A stretch of DNA of 64,000 nt from Opitutales bacterium (lineage in GTDB: Bacteria; Verrucomicrobiota; Verrucomicrobiia; Opitutales; Oceanipulchritudinaceae), in NCBI GenBank assembly GCA_016932335.1, contig JAFGCZ010000008.1, positions 62,001 to 126,000 on the forward strand. Direction: 5' to 3'. Below the pieces are notes generated by a model. That model made no database searches. It had not been told where the DNA came from and saw only the letters and a list, made by a program, of their open reading frames with translations. Below, in pieces: positions 40,477 to 51,088 of this stretch. A program made the position numbers and the translations under genes. The stretch's first letter is position 1; each line of letters starts with the position of its first letter.

Positions 40477-41367
40477 GTGCATCTGTATCCAGACAATAGA
40501 GATGTGTTTGAGCAAATAACAGTATTAGCTCCCGGCCTTTTGGGGGCCTCAGTCGGAATGGCCGTAGCCAAGCATTCGCCAAGCCGCAAAATTCACGTCT
40601 GGGCGCGACGTGCGGAAACCCGTGTACAGTGCGAATTGCTGGAGTGGTGTCATGCCGTACACAGTGCGGCAGAAGAGGCAGTAAAAGGGGCTGATCTGGT
40701 AATTATTTGCTCTCCGGTGGAGACGATTGCCCCATTGGTGGAACGTATTGCCGAACACCTGAAAGAGGGGGCCATAGTCACAGACGTAGGAAGCACAAAA
40801 AGCCTGCTTTGCCACAATGCCAAGGCGGCCATGCCAGCACATGCGTTTTTTGTAGGCAGCCATCCGATGGCAGGCAGCGAGAAGAGCGGCCTGGAATATG
40901 CCGATAGAGATTTATTCAAGCAACGCCCCTGTTTTGTAACACCGTTGCCGGAAACTCCAGAAACGGTTACCGAGCAAGTGGTTCGTTTCTGGATGGAATT
41001 GGGTATGCAGGTATGCACGATATCTCCGGAAACCCATGATGAAATTGTAGCCTACATCAGTCATCTGCCTCACATTCTGGCCAGCACCCTGTGTGCCGCG
41101 CTGCAGAAGAAGGATAGCAAATGGCGCCATTTTGCAGGTGCCGGCCTGCGGGACACCACCCGCATTGCCTCGGGCAGCCCTATCCTGTGGAAATCGATTC
41201 TGGAACAGAACCGGGAGGAGATCCTGCGGGCGCTGGACACTTTTGAAGACGAGATCCACCATTTCCGCTCGGCATTGGCCAACCGGGAATGGTTTGAAGT
41301 GAGCAACCTTCTGGAACACGGCAAGCACTACCGGGATTCACTGAGTCCGGACGCTACCGAACAATAA
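40477..41367 (+). CDS. tyrA: Prephenate dehydrogenase
   Basis: LAPGLLGASVGMAVAK, VTDVGSTKSLL, FFVGSHPMAGSEKSG, ISHLPHILAS. Confidence 0.85.
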   Translation: MHLYPDNRDVFEQITVLAPGLLGASVGMAVAKHSPSRKIHVWARRAETRVQCELLEWCHAVHSAAEEAVKGADLVIICSPVETIAPLVERIAEHLKEGAIVTDVGSTKSLLCHNAKAAMPAHAFFVGSHPMAGSEKSGLEYADRDLFKQRPCFVTPLPETPETVTEQVVRFWMELGMQVCTISPETHDEIVAYISHLPHILASTLCAALQKKDSKWRHFAGAGLRDTTRIASGSPILWKSILEQNREEILRALDTFEDEIHHFRSALANREWFEVSNLLEHGKHYRDSLSPDATEQ

Positions 41368-41396
41368 CATACCCTTTTGCAGTTTTAATATCCGGT

Positions 41397-42749
41397 ATGA
41401 TACAAGACCCCTTACCCATACGCCCTTTCAGCAAATCCCCCGAGGCCACCGTCAGCGTGCCCGGCTCCAAAAGTCTGACGAACCGGGCATTGTTGCTGGC
41501 CGCCCTATGCCCCGGAAAAACCACACTGAGCGGAGCACTCTTCAGCCGTGACACCCGCATTATGCTGCAGGCACTGCAGGCACTGGGTTTTGCCGCCGAG
41601 GGAGACGATGCGGAGGCCCGCATCACTGTAGAGGGTTGCGGAGGAAGCATCCCCAAAGCGGAAGCCACCCTGCATGTGGGCAATGCCGGCACAGCGGCCC
41701 GCTTCCTCAGCGCATTTGTCTGCCTGCACCCGGCCGGATGTTATACCTTTGAGGCCGACGAGGCCATGTACCGCCGTCCTGTAGCCGGATTGACCGATAC
41801 GCTGACCGAGCAGGGGGCCACGTTTGAATGGCTGGGCGAGCCCGGCTGTTTTCCGTTTAAAGTAAAGACGGCAGGATTGAAGGGCGGCGACATGGCGGTG
41901 GATGCCTCGGCCAGCAGCCAGCTGCTTTCGGCATTACTGCTGGTGGCTCCATTTACCGAGGCGCCAGCCCGCGTCTGCCTGAGCGGTACCACCGTATCCC
42001 ACCCCTTTGTGGAAATGACAGTGCGCCTGCTGGGGCAATTCGGCGTTCCGGTAAACCCCCAGGAAAGCGGTGTCTACGGGTTTGAGGCCGATGTGCGCCC
42101 GGGGCTCAGCGAAAGCGAGTTTGCCATAGAACCGGATGCCACGGCTGCCTCCTATTTTCTGGCCCTGCCGCTGGCAGTGGGTGGAAGCATTGAGGTGCGC
42201 GGCCTGAAGCAGGAGATGCTGCAGGGAGATATTCGCTTTGTGGATGTGCTGAAAAAGACCGGCTTGAAGCTGGAATGGACGGAAAACGGTTTGCGCAGCA
42301 CGTTTCAGGATCAGGCGGAACCGGTGGACTTCGATTTTAATGCCGTTTCCGATACTTTTCTGACGCTGGCCGCATTGACGCCGCTGCTGCGGGGGCCCTC
42401 CACCCTTAAAGGAATCGGGCACACCCGACATCAGGAAACCGATCGTATTGCCGCGGTAGCCACCGAATTGTTGAAGATGGGTCAGGTTGTAGAAGAAACA
42501 GAGGACAGCCTGACGGTTGACCCCTCCTACCCCGAGCTGCACCTGCGCTCCGAGGCGGCGCGGGCCGTGGGGCGCCCCTGCCGGGTGAAAACCTACGAAG
42601 ACCACCGCGTGGCCATGAGTTTTGCCATTTTGGGGTGCCACAACCTGATGGAGGACGGCGAGCCCTGGCTCTATATTATGGACCCCGGATGCTGCGGGAA
42701 AACCTTCCCAAACTTTTTTGAAGTGCTCGAATCCATTCACCCTCAGTAA
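41397..42749 (+). CDS. aroA: 3-phosphoshikimate 1-carboxyvinyltransferase (EPSP synthase)
   Basis: PGSKSLTNRALLLAAL, LHVGNAGTAARFL, KTYEDHRVAMSFAILG. Confidence 0.95.
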   Translation: MIQDPLPIRPFSKSPEATVSVPGSKSLTNRALLLAALCPGKTTLSGALFSRDTRIMLQALQALGFAAEGDDAEARITVEGCGGSIPKAEATLHVGNAGTAARFLSAFVCLHPAGCYTFEADEAMYRRPVAGLTDTLTEQGATFEWLGEPGCFPFKVKTAGLKGGDMAVDASASSQLLSALLLVAPFTEAPARVCLSGTTVSHPFVEMTVRLLGQFGVPVNPQESGVYGFEADVRPGLSESEFAIEPDATAASYFLALPLAVGGSIEVRGLKQEMLQGDIRFVDVLKKTGLKLEWTENGLRSTFQDQAEPVDFDFNAVSDTFLTLAALTPLLRGPSTLKGIGHTRHQETDRIAAVATELLKMGQVVEETEDSLTVDPSYPELHLRSEAARAVGRPCRVKTYEDHRVAMSFAILGCHNLMEDGEPWLYIMDPGCCGKTFPNFFEVLESIHPQ

Positions 42750-42813
42750 TCTAGGGGCTGTTTTGCTTTTGCGTTGCTTTGCACCAAAGCACGCTGCATA
42801 GAAGAAGCTTTGT

Positions 42814-44094
42814 ATGATTGATATCAAGGAAAAGCCCAGGATGGTGGAACGGGCATTGCTCGTGGGCGTGGCTCAGGCTAATACCACCGAAAAAGAAGTC
42901 AGTCTGCTGTTGGACGAGCTGGAAGAGCTGGTCAACAATCTGGGCATTCTCGTAGTGCGCAAAGAGATTGTGCGGCTGCGGGAATATCAGGCCCGTTTTC
43001 TTTTGGGAACCGGTAAGGTGAACTACATCAAAAATCTGGCCTTTGCCGAGGAATGCGACTGCATTGTGTTCGACGAGATGCTTTCTCCGGCACAGCAGCG
43101 CAACTGGGAGGCCGAGACCAAGCTGTGTGTGATCGACCGGCAGGAAGTGATCCTGGACATTTTCGCAGAACGAGCTCAGACTAGGGAAGCCGTACTACAG
43201 GTGGACCTAGCACGCTCAGAATACAATTTACCACGTCTGAAAAATGCGTGGACGCACCTTTCCCGACAGCGCGGGGGCGGAACAACCCAGCGCGGTGAAG
43301 GGGAAGCCCAGATTGAGCTGGACCAGCGCATGGTGCGCAACCGCATAGCCAAGCTGAAGCGTGAGCTGGAGCAGGTGGTGCAGCACCGCATGACCCAGCG
43401 CAAACAGCGTCAGCGGGTGCCGGTACCCACAGCGGCGATTGTGGGCTACACCAATGCGGGCAAATCGTCCCTGCTCAACTGCATTACAGGGGCTGATGTG
43501 CTGGCCGCCAACAAACTATTTGCTACGCTGGACCCCACCACTCGCCAGGCGGAGCTGCCCTCGGGGCAAAAGATTTTGCTGACAGACACCGTGGGGTTTG
43601 TGCGCAAACTCCCACACCGTCTGGTGGAGGCGTTTAAGGCCACTCTGGAAGAGGCTATTTACTGCGATTTTCTACTGCATGTGATCGACTGCACCAGTAA
43701 GGAGGCGGAAGCCCACTCGCGCACCACAATGGAGGTGTTGAAGGAGCTGGGAGCAGATGAGAAGCGGATTATTACCGTTTACAACAAGGCGGATCTGCTG
43801 CCCATAGAACAGCTGGAACATTTGAGAGCCAATCCCGGCGAGAATGTGCACTACACCAGCAGTACCACGGGCTTCGGAGTAGCTGAGCTGTTGCAGGCCA
43901 TGGAAAACATTCTGGAGGAGCAGCAAAAAATGAAACACCTCCTGATCCCCTACACGCGCTACGACATCGTAAACAAACTGCATCAGGCGGGCTGCGTGAA
44001 GGAGGAAAAGGCGACCGATGACGGGGTCAGCATTGCCTGTATGCTGCCGGACAGACTGAAGGCACTGGTGACCGAGTATATTGTGGCGGAGTAA
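42814..44094 (+). CDS. hflX: GTPase HflX
   Basis: VGYTNAGKSSLLNCITGA, FATLDPTTR, LLTDTVGFVRKLPHRLVEAFKATLEE. Confidence 0.95.
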   Translation: MIDIKEKPRMVERALLVGVAQANTTEKEVSLLLDELEELVNNLGILVVRKEIVRLREYQARFLLGTGKVNYIKNLAFAEECDCIVFDEMLSPAQQRNWEAETKLCVIDRQEVILDIFAERAQTREAVLQVDLARSEYNLPRLKNAWTHLSRQRGGGTTQRGEGEAQIELDQRMVRNRIAKLKRELEQVVQHRMTQRKQRQRVPVPTAAIVGYTNAGKSSLLNCITGADVLAANKLFATLDPTTRQAELPSGQKILLTDTVGFVRKLPHRLVEAFKATLEEAIYCDFLLHVIDCTSKEAEAHSRTTMEVLKELGADEKRIITVYNKADLLPIEQLEHLRANPGENVHYTSSTTGFGVAELLQAMENILEEQQKMKHLLIPYTRYDIVNKLHQAGCVKEEKATDDGVSIACMLPDRLKALVTEYIVAE

Positions 44095-45067
44095 GGCGCA
44101 TTCTTTCATTGCAGGAACGCGGAGAAAACGCAGGATGGGGTTTTGCCTCTTTCCGATGCTTGCTCTGATTACACGATTGTTCCCGCTGTGGGCGTTGCTG
44201 CTCTCCACTCTGGCGCTGCTGCAACCGGGGTTGTTTACGCCGGGAAGTCGCTATATTGTACCTTTGCTGACGTGCATTATGTTCTGCATGGGAATGACGC
44301 TTACGTGGGAGGATTTCCGCGCGGTGGGTAAACGGCCGTGGCCAGTGGTGCTGGCTCTGCTGCTGCAATACAGCATTATGCCATTTGCGGCCTGGGGCAT
44401 CAGCATGTTGCTGCACCTTTCTCCCGAACTGATGGTGGGTATGGTGCTGGTGGGAACCACATCCGGTGGTACCGCCAGTAATGTAATTGCCTATTTAGCC
44501 AAGGGGAACGTGGCATTGTCCATTACCTGCACTCTGGCATCCACCTTGTGTGCCACGTTGATGTTGCCGGGGTTAAGCTGGCTTTACCTGCACCAAATGG
44601 TGGCGGTGAATGTGCTCTCGATGATGCAGAGCGTGGCCATGATTGTGCTGATTCCGGTAGTCTTCGGGACGGGGCTAAATTCACTGGCAGGCAAACGTTT
44701 GAAGCGAGTGCAACCACTCCTGCCGCTGTTTTCGGTAATTGCCATTGTGGTGATTATTGCCATTATCGTGGCAGTGAATGCGACCAAGATCCAGAGCATG
44801 GGGCCACTGCTGGCCCTGGCTATTGTGCTGCACAACGGCACAGGGTTGCTCTTCGGCTATACCATACCCCGTCTGCTGAGGCAGGACAGGGTGACCTGCC
44901 GGACACTGGCCATTGAGGTAGGAATGCAGAACTCGGGGCTGGCGGTGGCGCTGGCATTAAAACATTTCAGCGCGGCGGCGGCTCTCCCTGGAGCGCTCTT
45001 CAGCGTATGGCACAACATCAGCGGCTCTGTTGCCGCAGCATTCTGGAGTAAACAAAGTAATGACTGA
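44081..45067 (+). CDS. Bile acid:Na+ symporter (BASS) family transporter
   Basis: VGTTSGGTASNVIAYLAKGNVALSITCTLAST; EVGMQNSGLAVALALKHFS. Confidence 0.88.
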   Translation: MWRSKAHSFIAGTRRKRRMGFCLFPMLALITRLFPLWALLLSTLALLQPGLFTPGSRYIVPLLTCIMFCMGMTLTWEDFRAVGKRPWPVVLALLLQYSIMPFAAWGISMLLHLSPELMVGMVLVGTTSGGTASNVIAYLAKGNVALSITCTLASTLCATLMLPGLSWLYLHQMVAVNVLSMMQSVAMIVLIPVVFGTGLNSLAGKRLKRVQPLLPLFSVIAIVVIIAIIVAVNATKIQSMGPLLALAIVLHNGTGLLFGYTIPRLLRQDRVTCRTLAIEVGMQNSGLAVALALKHFSAAAALPGALFSVWHNISGSVAAAFWSKQSND

Positions 45068-45698
45068 CAAACCCGAAGGCGTTCTTCTGCTCCACGGTAT
45101 TACCTGCAACGGCATGAATATGCTGTATGTGGCCAAACACCTGCGGGAAGCAGGCTATATTTGCCACCACCCGACTTACCCTTCCACCTTCCGGCGAATT
45201 GAGGCTTTGGCCACCGAGTGGCTGCCTCCGGTAATCGACCGTTTTCTGGAAAAAGAGGGGTTGGAACAGATCAGTATTGTGGCCCATTCCATGGGCGGAC
45301 TGGTCACGCGCTGCTACCTGAAACACTACGGCAGTGAGAAGGTGAAGCGTGTAGTCCTGATCGGGACGCCCAACAAGGGCAGCCAGATTGCTGATAAACT
45401 GGGCGATTTGTGGCTGTTTCGTATGATTTTCGGACCGGCGGGGCAACAGCTGCGCACCACCGGAATTGGGCACACCCTGGGAAGATTGCCTGTGCCCACA
45501 GGAATTATCGCCGGCACCAAAAGCAACCGGCATCTGGGCCGCCTGCTACCTCAACCCAATGATGGCAAGGTATGGGTTGAGAGTGCCCGCGAAGATGGCT
45601 GCGATTTTGTAACCGTGGAACGCTCCCACATCGGCCTACTTCACGATAAAACGGTCTGCCGACACGTGGAACAATTTCTCAAAGAGGAACATTTTTAA
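45060..45698 (+). CDS. Alpha/beta hydrolase (lipase-like)
   Basis: VLLLHGITCNGMNM, SIVAHSMGGLVTRCYL. Confidence 0.82.
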   Translation: MTDKPEGVLLLHGITCNGMNMLYVAKHLREAGYICHHPTYPSTFRRIEALATEWLPPVIDRFLEKEGLEQISIVAHSMGGLVTRCYLKHYGSEKVKRVVLIGTPNKGSQIADKLGDLWLFRMIFGPAGQQLRTTGIGHTLGRLPVPTGIIAGTKSNRHLGRLLPQPNDGKVWVESAREDGCDFVTVERSHIGLLHDKTVCRHVEQFLKEEHF

Positions 45699-45841
45699 AC
45701 AGCACGAGCGAAATTAACCAACTGCTGCAATGGTGTTAATTAACTGCTTTTGCCGGTTTGCAGGCAGGGCGATGATGTAAGCAACATGCACTGTAATTCG
45801 ATGAGTAATTAAAAAAACATTATCAATAACATCAGATGATA

Positions 45842-48763
45842 CTAATGTGAGACCATTCTGTTTTCCTTTGGGCCTAGATAACTGTAAGGAAGTGGTTTAT
45901 CATGTATGATGATTTTCTGAATAACAATTCCGGGATCAACCATTGCAATTTTAAGAATATGCTTCCCTGATAGCAAATGATGAGAAGAGGAAAGAAACCT
46001 AGCATTGTCTTTTGTAGATACATACCAGCTCTCGCCAAGGAACGTGTTTGACTCGCGATCTTCAAATATATCAAGAATTTTGGATGTTTCCTCATCAAAT
46101 GAAACCGCAATTCTCATCCCCCTATCAGGAACAAAATCCATAACAGGTCCAACAACGATATCTACAGAGTAAGTTCCTTCTCGAGGCAGATATACATCAT
46201 ATTCCAAGGAAGGCGATTTTTGAGGTAGTAATATACTTTTTGCTGTAACAGGGAAAATCGTCATAGCGGCGGAAACGCGTCCATAGTCAGGCATTAACTC
46301 CCACCCAATGCCCTCTTTGCGTATATTTCTACTGGCGTTGCATGCATTAATCGAAACAGGCCCTACCAAACTTGCGTAGCATGACTTTGCTTCTTCATAT
46401 TGCTCCTGAGTGGCTTTGACGGCATTCACCTGAACAACAATAGTCCCTCTCTTGCCCTCTATATAGATAGTCCCATTAGATTTTCCTGCTGTAAGAATGC
46501 TCCAGTTTACATCAACCCAATAACGTAAATCATTATTAGCTAGTTTTTCTTTATTTAGAACAATCCAATTTTCTGACGATGTCACAGAAACCTCAAAAGG
46601 TTTTGATCCTTCAGCAAATACATCAAAGTAAGATTTTTGAGAGTTTAATGAATCAAATGTCGGGAGGACCGCACTCCCCCAGTGATCAGGCCAAGCACTA
46701 ATATCTCCCTCAACAGACACACCATAATCATCGTTCTCCTTAACTAAGACCTCTGAAACAGGAGGCATACTGTTAACTCTTGGAGGTTCCCAAGAATATT
46801 GCCCTAAATGAGGTTGATCCATCAAATGGTTCCACTTTCCATCTGCGAGAATATGGTTGTAGTAATCACTCAGTTCCTGGTCTAAATGAAACAATTTTCT
46901 CACAAGATTCGCTTCATTATTCGTGCTAGCTCTCCCCTGCTTTGCATACAGATGATTACGCCCAGCGGCTATTTGCATTTGGAACACCGTAGCAGATGCT
47001 TTGGTTGGGTGTAGAACCAGTTGGTAGAATGCGTCTCGTTGTCTCTGAGGTAAGCTGGAGTATATGCGTTCAGCTTTATCGACCAAGATATCCCAATCAT
47101 TACTGATTCGATCAGATTCGTTATAATTAATCGGACTAAATGTGTCAGCTGTAATCAACTCGGGTTTCCGGAGACCATTATATTTGGCATACTTTGCTAC
47201 GATGTCTGCAATCTCATCTGAATATTCATCTCCAAATTCCCTTTTTGCCCACTTCTTTAAGTAATCGGAAACGCGGTCAGCAGTCATCGCTTTCGGGTTC
47301 CAAGCCATTCGCATAATAAACTCTAAGGGAACCTCTAATGGCTTTAAATCTCCCACATTAACGATCCAGATGCGATTCGCTCCATATTCGCTAGCGAGAT
47401 AAAACTGCTCCTGAATCTTTGGTAAAGGGTTTGTGTTAATCCACTGATATGCAAAAGGCCCACCATGCATATCCAGGTGGTAGTAAATACCCGCACCGCC
47501 ACTTCTTTTACGTTCTTCTTCTGTGGGTAAGCGCCTTATAGAACCATTATTATCATCGCACCAGAGCAAAGTCACATCATCTGGAACTTGAAGTCCATTT
47601 TCATAAAACTTCTGTACTTCAGTAAACAAAGCCCAAACCTGAGGAACCTCAGACAAATCGCATCCCATTTCCTCTGAGATAATTATTCTCTGGTCAGCCA
47701 TAATACGCTCAATCAAATCTATATCCGACTGCATATCCCCGGTAGAATCCATACCAACGTCACCGTCGCCGCGCATACCGATAGTAACTATGTTTTCATA
47801 GTTTTTACTACGGTTAATTCCCTCTCTAAAAAAGACCTTTAACGCTTCAGCGTTGGAAGTATAATTCCACTTTCCATTCCCATATTCTTGCTTATTTTTC
47901 GTCCACTCTTTATGCGCCCGCATCATCGGTTCATGATGAGAGGTTCCCATTACAATACCATATTCATCAGCCAATCTGGGATTTTCCACATCATCGCAAT
48001 TAAAAGCATTATCCCACATAGCAGGCCACAAATAATTCGCTCTTAGACGCAGTAATAATTCAAAAACTTTTTCATAGAATTTGTGATTGAATCCACCAAA
48101 TTTTTCTTTGGACCACTGAGTAAGACAGGGTGCTTCATCATTAAGAAATATCCCTCTATACTTAACGACAGGCTCACCGGAAGTATATCGTCCCCTGAGA
48201 ACATATGCTTCATCCTTGTGCTTTACAGGAACATCGGCCCACCAAGACCAGGGAGACACACCCATCTGCTCTGAAAGTTCATATATGCCATAAATAGTTC
48301 CTCTTTTATCACTTCCAACAACAACCAACGCCTGATTTACACCAGGAAAAGGATTATCAACACAGGTAATTACATAATTCTCCCATGTGCCTTTTAAATC
48401 GGAAACGCATAGCTTTCCGGATGAAACAAGACTCTGTATCAAGCTACTCTTGTCCAAACTGCCTACAAGAACGATAGATTTTGATTCATACCCCCCTGTG
48501 CCTTCTGTTAGCGAAGGAGTCCTGCTTGTAACTCGGAATATATCCTGCTGTAGATCGCCTAACGCTCTCACCACACCAGGATAATCATTTGAATCATAGA
48601 ACAACGGTGAAACAAGATCTTTTGTGACCAGAGGAAAGCAATTATTTTCTCCAGACTCAGATGTAATAATACTAAAGTCTAACCCCAAACTAGAACCTGA
48701 ATAACAGTATAAAGGGATAAACAAAATAATAAGGAAGAAAGAGGGTAATTTATAAACATTCAT
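45842..48763 (-). CDS. GH115-family alpha-glucuronidase, exported
   Basis: VKYRGIFLNDEAPCL...LLRLRANYLWPAMWDNAFNCDD...GIVMGTSHHEPMMRA, GMRGDGDVGM. Confidence 0.88.
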   Translation of the reverse strand: MNVYKLPSFFLIILFIPLYCYSGSSLGLDFSIITSESGENNCFPLVTKDLVSPLFYDSNDYPGVVRALGDLQQDIFRVTSRTPSLTEGTGGYESKSIVLVGSLDKSSLIQSLVSSGKLCVSDLKGTWENYVITCVDNPFPGVNQALVVVGSDKRGTIYGIYELSEQMGVSPWSWWADVPVKHKDEAYVLRGRYTSGEPVVKYRGIFLNDEAPCLTQWSKEKFGGFNHKFYEKVFELLLRLRANYLWPAMWDNAFNCDDVENPRLADEYGIVMGTSHHEPMMRAHKEWTKNKQEYGNGKWNYTSNAEALKVFFREGINRSKNYENIVTIGMRGDGDVGMDSTGDMQSDIDLIERIMADQRIIISEEMGCDLSEVPQVWALFTEVQKFYENGLQVPDDVTLLWCDDNNGSIRRLPTEEERKRSGGAGIYYHLDMHGGPFAYQWINTNPLPKIQEQFYLASEYGANRIWIVNVGDLKPLEVPLEFIMRMAWNPKAMTADRVSDYLKKWAKREFGDEYSDEIADIVAKYAKYNGLRKPELITADTFSPINYNESDRISNDWDILVDKAERIYSSLPQRQRDAFYQLVLHPTKASATVFQMQIAAGRNHLYAKQGRASTNNEANLVRKLFHLDQELSDYYNHILADGKWNHLMDQPHLGQYSWEPPRVNSMPPVSEVLVKENDDYGVSVEGDISAWPDHWGSAVLPTFDSLNSQKSYFDVFAEGSKPFEVSVTSSENWIVLNKEKLANNDLRYWVDVNWSILTAGKSNGTIYIEGKRGTIVVQVNAVKATQEQYEEAKSCYASLVGPVSINACNASRNIRKEGIGWELMPDYGRVSAAMTIFPVTAKSILLPQKSPSLEYDVYLPREGTYSVDIVVGPVMDFVPDRGMRIAVSFDEETSKILDIFEDRESNTFLGESWYVSTKDNARFLSSSHHLLSGKHILKIAMVDPGIVIQKIIIHDKPLPYSYLGPKENRMVSH

Positions 48764-49175
48764 GAGGCATGATCTTTTTCATTAATAAACGTAACAAAGC
48801 CATAACATCATCACATAAAAAGGCTAACACAACCCAGACTGAATCCTAACATTGTAAAAATATAATGGCACACATACGCCCCTGCTCCTTTCTCCCCCTT
48901 GACCCAACCGAAAGAACAAACTTATGGACAGTAACTTATGGAATTTAATAAAAAATAATTAGATATTTAATCACTAATATTCCAGTCGATGATTTCGGGT
49001 AGGATGAACCGAACCGTTCCTTTCTGTTAAGCAAAGCACACAGAGAAATAATATCCTACTCTTGCTTTCTGAGTTCTCCGATTTTGCTTTACGGTAAAAC
49101 CACCTCCAGGAGACATAGCTTGCTATATGCTTGACTAATCAACGATTCTACAACAAATATACCTTTTTCCCTTAG

Positions 49176-49595
49176 ATGAAAACGAGCAAAATATCACTAC
49201 TAATACAACAAACACACATAGGAACACTAGTTAGTAAACGACTGGACGTTTCGTTGAGTGTGCATGGCATTAACTTCACGGAATATACAATCATGCATCA
49301 CCTGCACGCCACTCGGGACAATAAGCTAAGCCGAATCGGTCTTGCAGAAAAAGTAGGTCTTACAGCGTCCGGAGTTACTCGAGTCTTACTGCCTATGGAA
49401 AAAAACCATCTGGTTTCAAGAGAAAGCAACCCCAGGGATGCCAGGCAAAGTTTGGTTGTTATGACTGATGCAGGAAGGGAGCTATTCCAAAATGCTCAGG
49501 TGACAGCAGAATACTCAACCGAGGAAATACTGTCACTGCTCGATCAAGATGAATTATCCCTATTGGTAAAGCTGCTCAACAAACTGAAGTGTTAA
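49176..49595 (+). CDS. MarR-family transcriptional regulator
   Basis: LAEKVGLTASGVTRVLLPMEKNHLVSRESNPRDARQSLVVMTDAGRELF. Confidence 0.88.
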   Translation: MKTSKISLLIQQTHIGTLVSKRLDVSLSVHGINFTEYTIMHHLHATRDNKLSRIGLAEKVGLTASGVTRVLLPMEKNHLVSRESNPRDARQSLVVMTDAGRELFQNAQVTAEYSTEEILSLLDQDELSLLVKLLNKLKC

Positions 49596-49636
49596 TGGAA
49601 GCTATTTATAGCTGATTGAGAAATCAGGTTCTAAGA

Positions 49637-50473
49637 ATGCCAAAGAAAAACTTCAGACAGGCCCTTATCGATAAAACAAATGTTTCGGTTAAACAGGCGA
49701 CTGTGATGGCCGGCTCAGTCAATACAGCCTATTTGTCAGCTGGAATGGGTTTCCCCGTGATTTGCCTACATGGCGGAGGTGCAGGTGCCGTAACGTGGTA
49801 CCCCTCTATTGGCCCTCTATCACAAAGTTTCCATGTTGTAGTACCAGACATAGTTGGTTACGGAGAATCTGATAAACCTGATGCCACTTACGATAAAACC
49901 TACTTCTCCACCTGGTTGAAGCACTTTTTAAAAAGATTGGGGATTTCAAAAGCACATATTATGGGTTTATCCCAAGGTGGAGCTATTGCGCTACAATTTG
50001 CAATCGATTACCCCGAAACCATAGACAAACTCATCCTTGTTGATTCGGGTGCACTGGGCGCGAAGTCTCCCTTGCTATCTATTCTGGGAATGGTTTGGCT
50101 AAACACGTTGCCATCATCAACGGCAAATCGATTTTATTCCCGCTATATTTTATTCAACCCAGAAAACCGGGATGTGAATCACGCACGCTATTCAGTCGAG
50201 GTTCTGAAGCGTAAAGGAGGGAAAAAGGCATTCGCTCAGGGGCGAGGTTCTGCCGTCTCAGCTCTTCCTGAGGCTGATTTATGCAAGATACAAAGTAAGA
50301 CCTTAGTTATTTGGGGAGAAAATGATCGCCTATTTCCGATCAAATACGGAGAAAAGGCCGTTGAAATAATACCTAACGCAAAGCTATTAAGCATAAAAAA
50401 CGCAGGACATCTTCCACTGATGGATCAGCCAACAGTCTTTAACCAAGCTGTGGTGGATTTTCTACAGTCCTGA
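49637..50473 (+). CDS. Alpha/beta hydrolase
   Basis: VICLHGGGAGAVTWYPSIGPLSQSFHVVVPDIVGYGESDKP, HIMGLSQGGAIALQFA, NAGHLPLMDQP. Confidence 0.88.
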   Translation: MPKKNFRQALIDKTNVSVKQATVMAGSVNTAYLSAGMGFPVICLHGGGAGAVTWYPSIGPLSQSFHVVVPDIVGYGESDKPDATYDKTYFSTWLKHFLKRLGISKAHIMGLSQGGAIALQFAIDYPETIDKLILVDSGALGAKSPLLSILGMVWLNTLPSSTANRFYSRYILFNPENRDVNHARYSVEVLKRKGGKKAFAQGRGSAVSALPEADLCKIQSKTLVIWGENDRLFPIKYGEKAVEIIPNAKLLSIKNAGHLPLMDQPTVFNQAVVDFLQS

Positions 50474-50692
50474 AGCATATATGCCGCTTATGATTGCGTA
50501 CGATAACTCATGACTGATTAAATCTGTCTGGATTCAAATCGCCTCTACGATAAGACTCTACTCTCTTTGCTGAGATACCCTCAATCCTACATTCATTGAT
50601 GGACGCGTCTTTCTCGCTACAGTAGTTACCCTACGCTTACATTACGATAAAGAAACGGCACTACTCAAGGAATAAGCAAAATACAAGAATAA

Positions 50693-50739
50693 ACACATGA
50701 TATAGTGTATAAAAAATCGAACTACACTATATATTGTGT
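50693..50739 (+). promoter_or_regulatory. Tandem NrdR boxes
   Basis: ACACATGATATAGTGT (50693-50708) and ACACTATATATTGTGT (50724-50739), starts 31 bp apart. Confidence 0.85.
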
Positions 50740-50789
50740 TTTTTTCAAAAAAAAGAAGAAACCTCACTTGAACTATTTCTTCTTTTGAT

Positions 50790-50945
50790 TAGCGTTATTG
50801 AACGCTCCAAGAAACGGAAAGCGGTGAGAATCTGCTGCGGACGCGCCACTGTAACCGAATTTAAGAAGATTGCATTCACTGTCCCTCATGAGGATGGGAA
50901 GGATGCAAATCAAAATGGAATCGGAAGCCAGGAGACGAACTTGGA
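50790..50945 (+). ncRNA. Cobalamin riboswitch
   Basis: GCGGTGAGAATCTGCTGCGGACGCGCCACTGTAA ... GATGGGAAGGATGCAAAT ... CGGAAGCCAGGAGAC (B12-box elements) upstream of nrdBA. Confidence 0.85.
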
Positions 50946-51088
50946 ACGTGAGCACGGCTGTCTCGCGAGTTAGATAGATATGCGTATGTTCCTCAAATAA
51001 TTACGCCCTTTTTTTGCTTCCGGGTAGACGTTGCTCCTCAACCACTAATTCATCTATAAAAAGTCCACGTTGCAGGGACCTGATTCTT

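Noticed and set aside
50734-50973. 79-aa ORF upstream of nrdB
   Set aside because: Runs through the cobalamin riboswitch and overlaps no recognisable protein; non-coding.
50921-51015. Possible terminator after the riboswitch (GCGTA...TACGC then CCTTTTTTT)
   Set aside because: Only a 5-bp stem; a U-run is present but the hairpin is too weak to call without folding.
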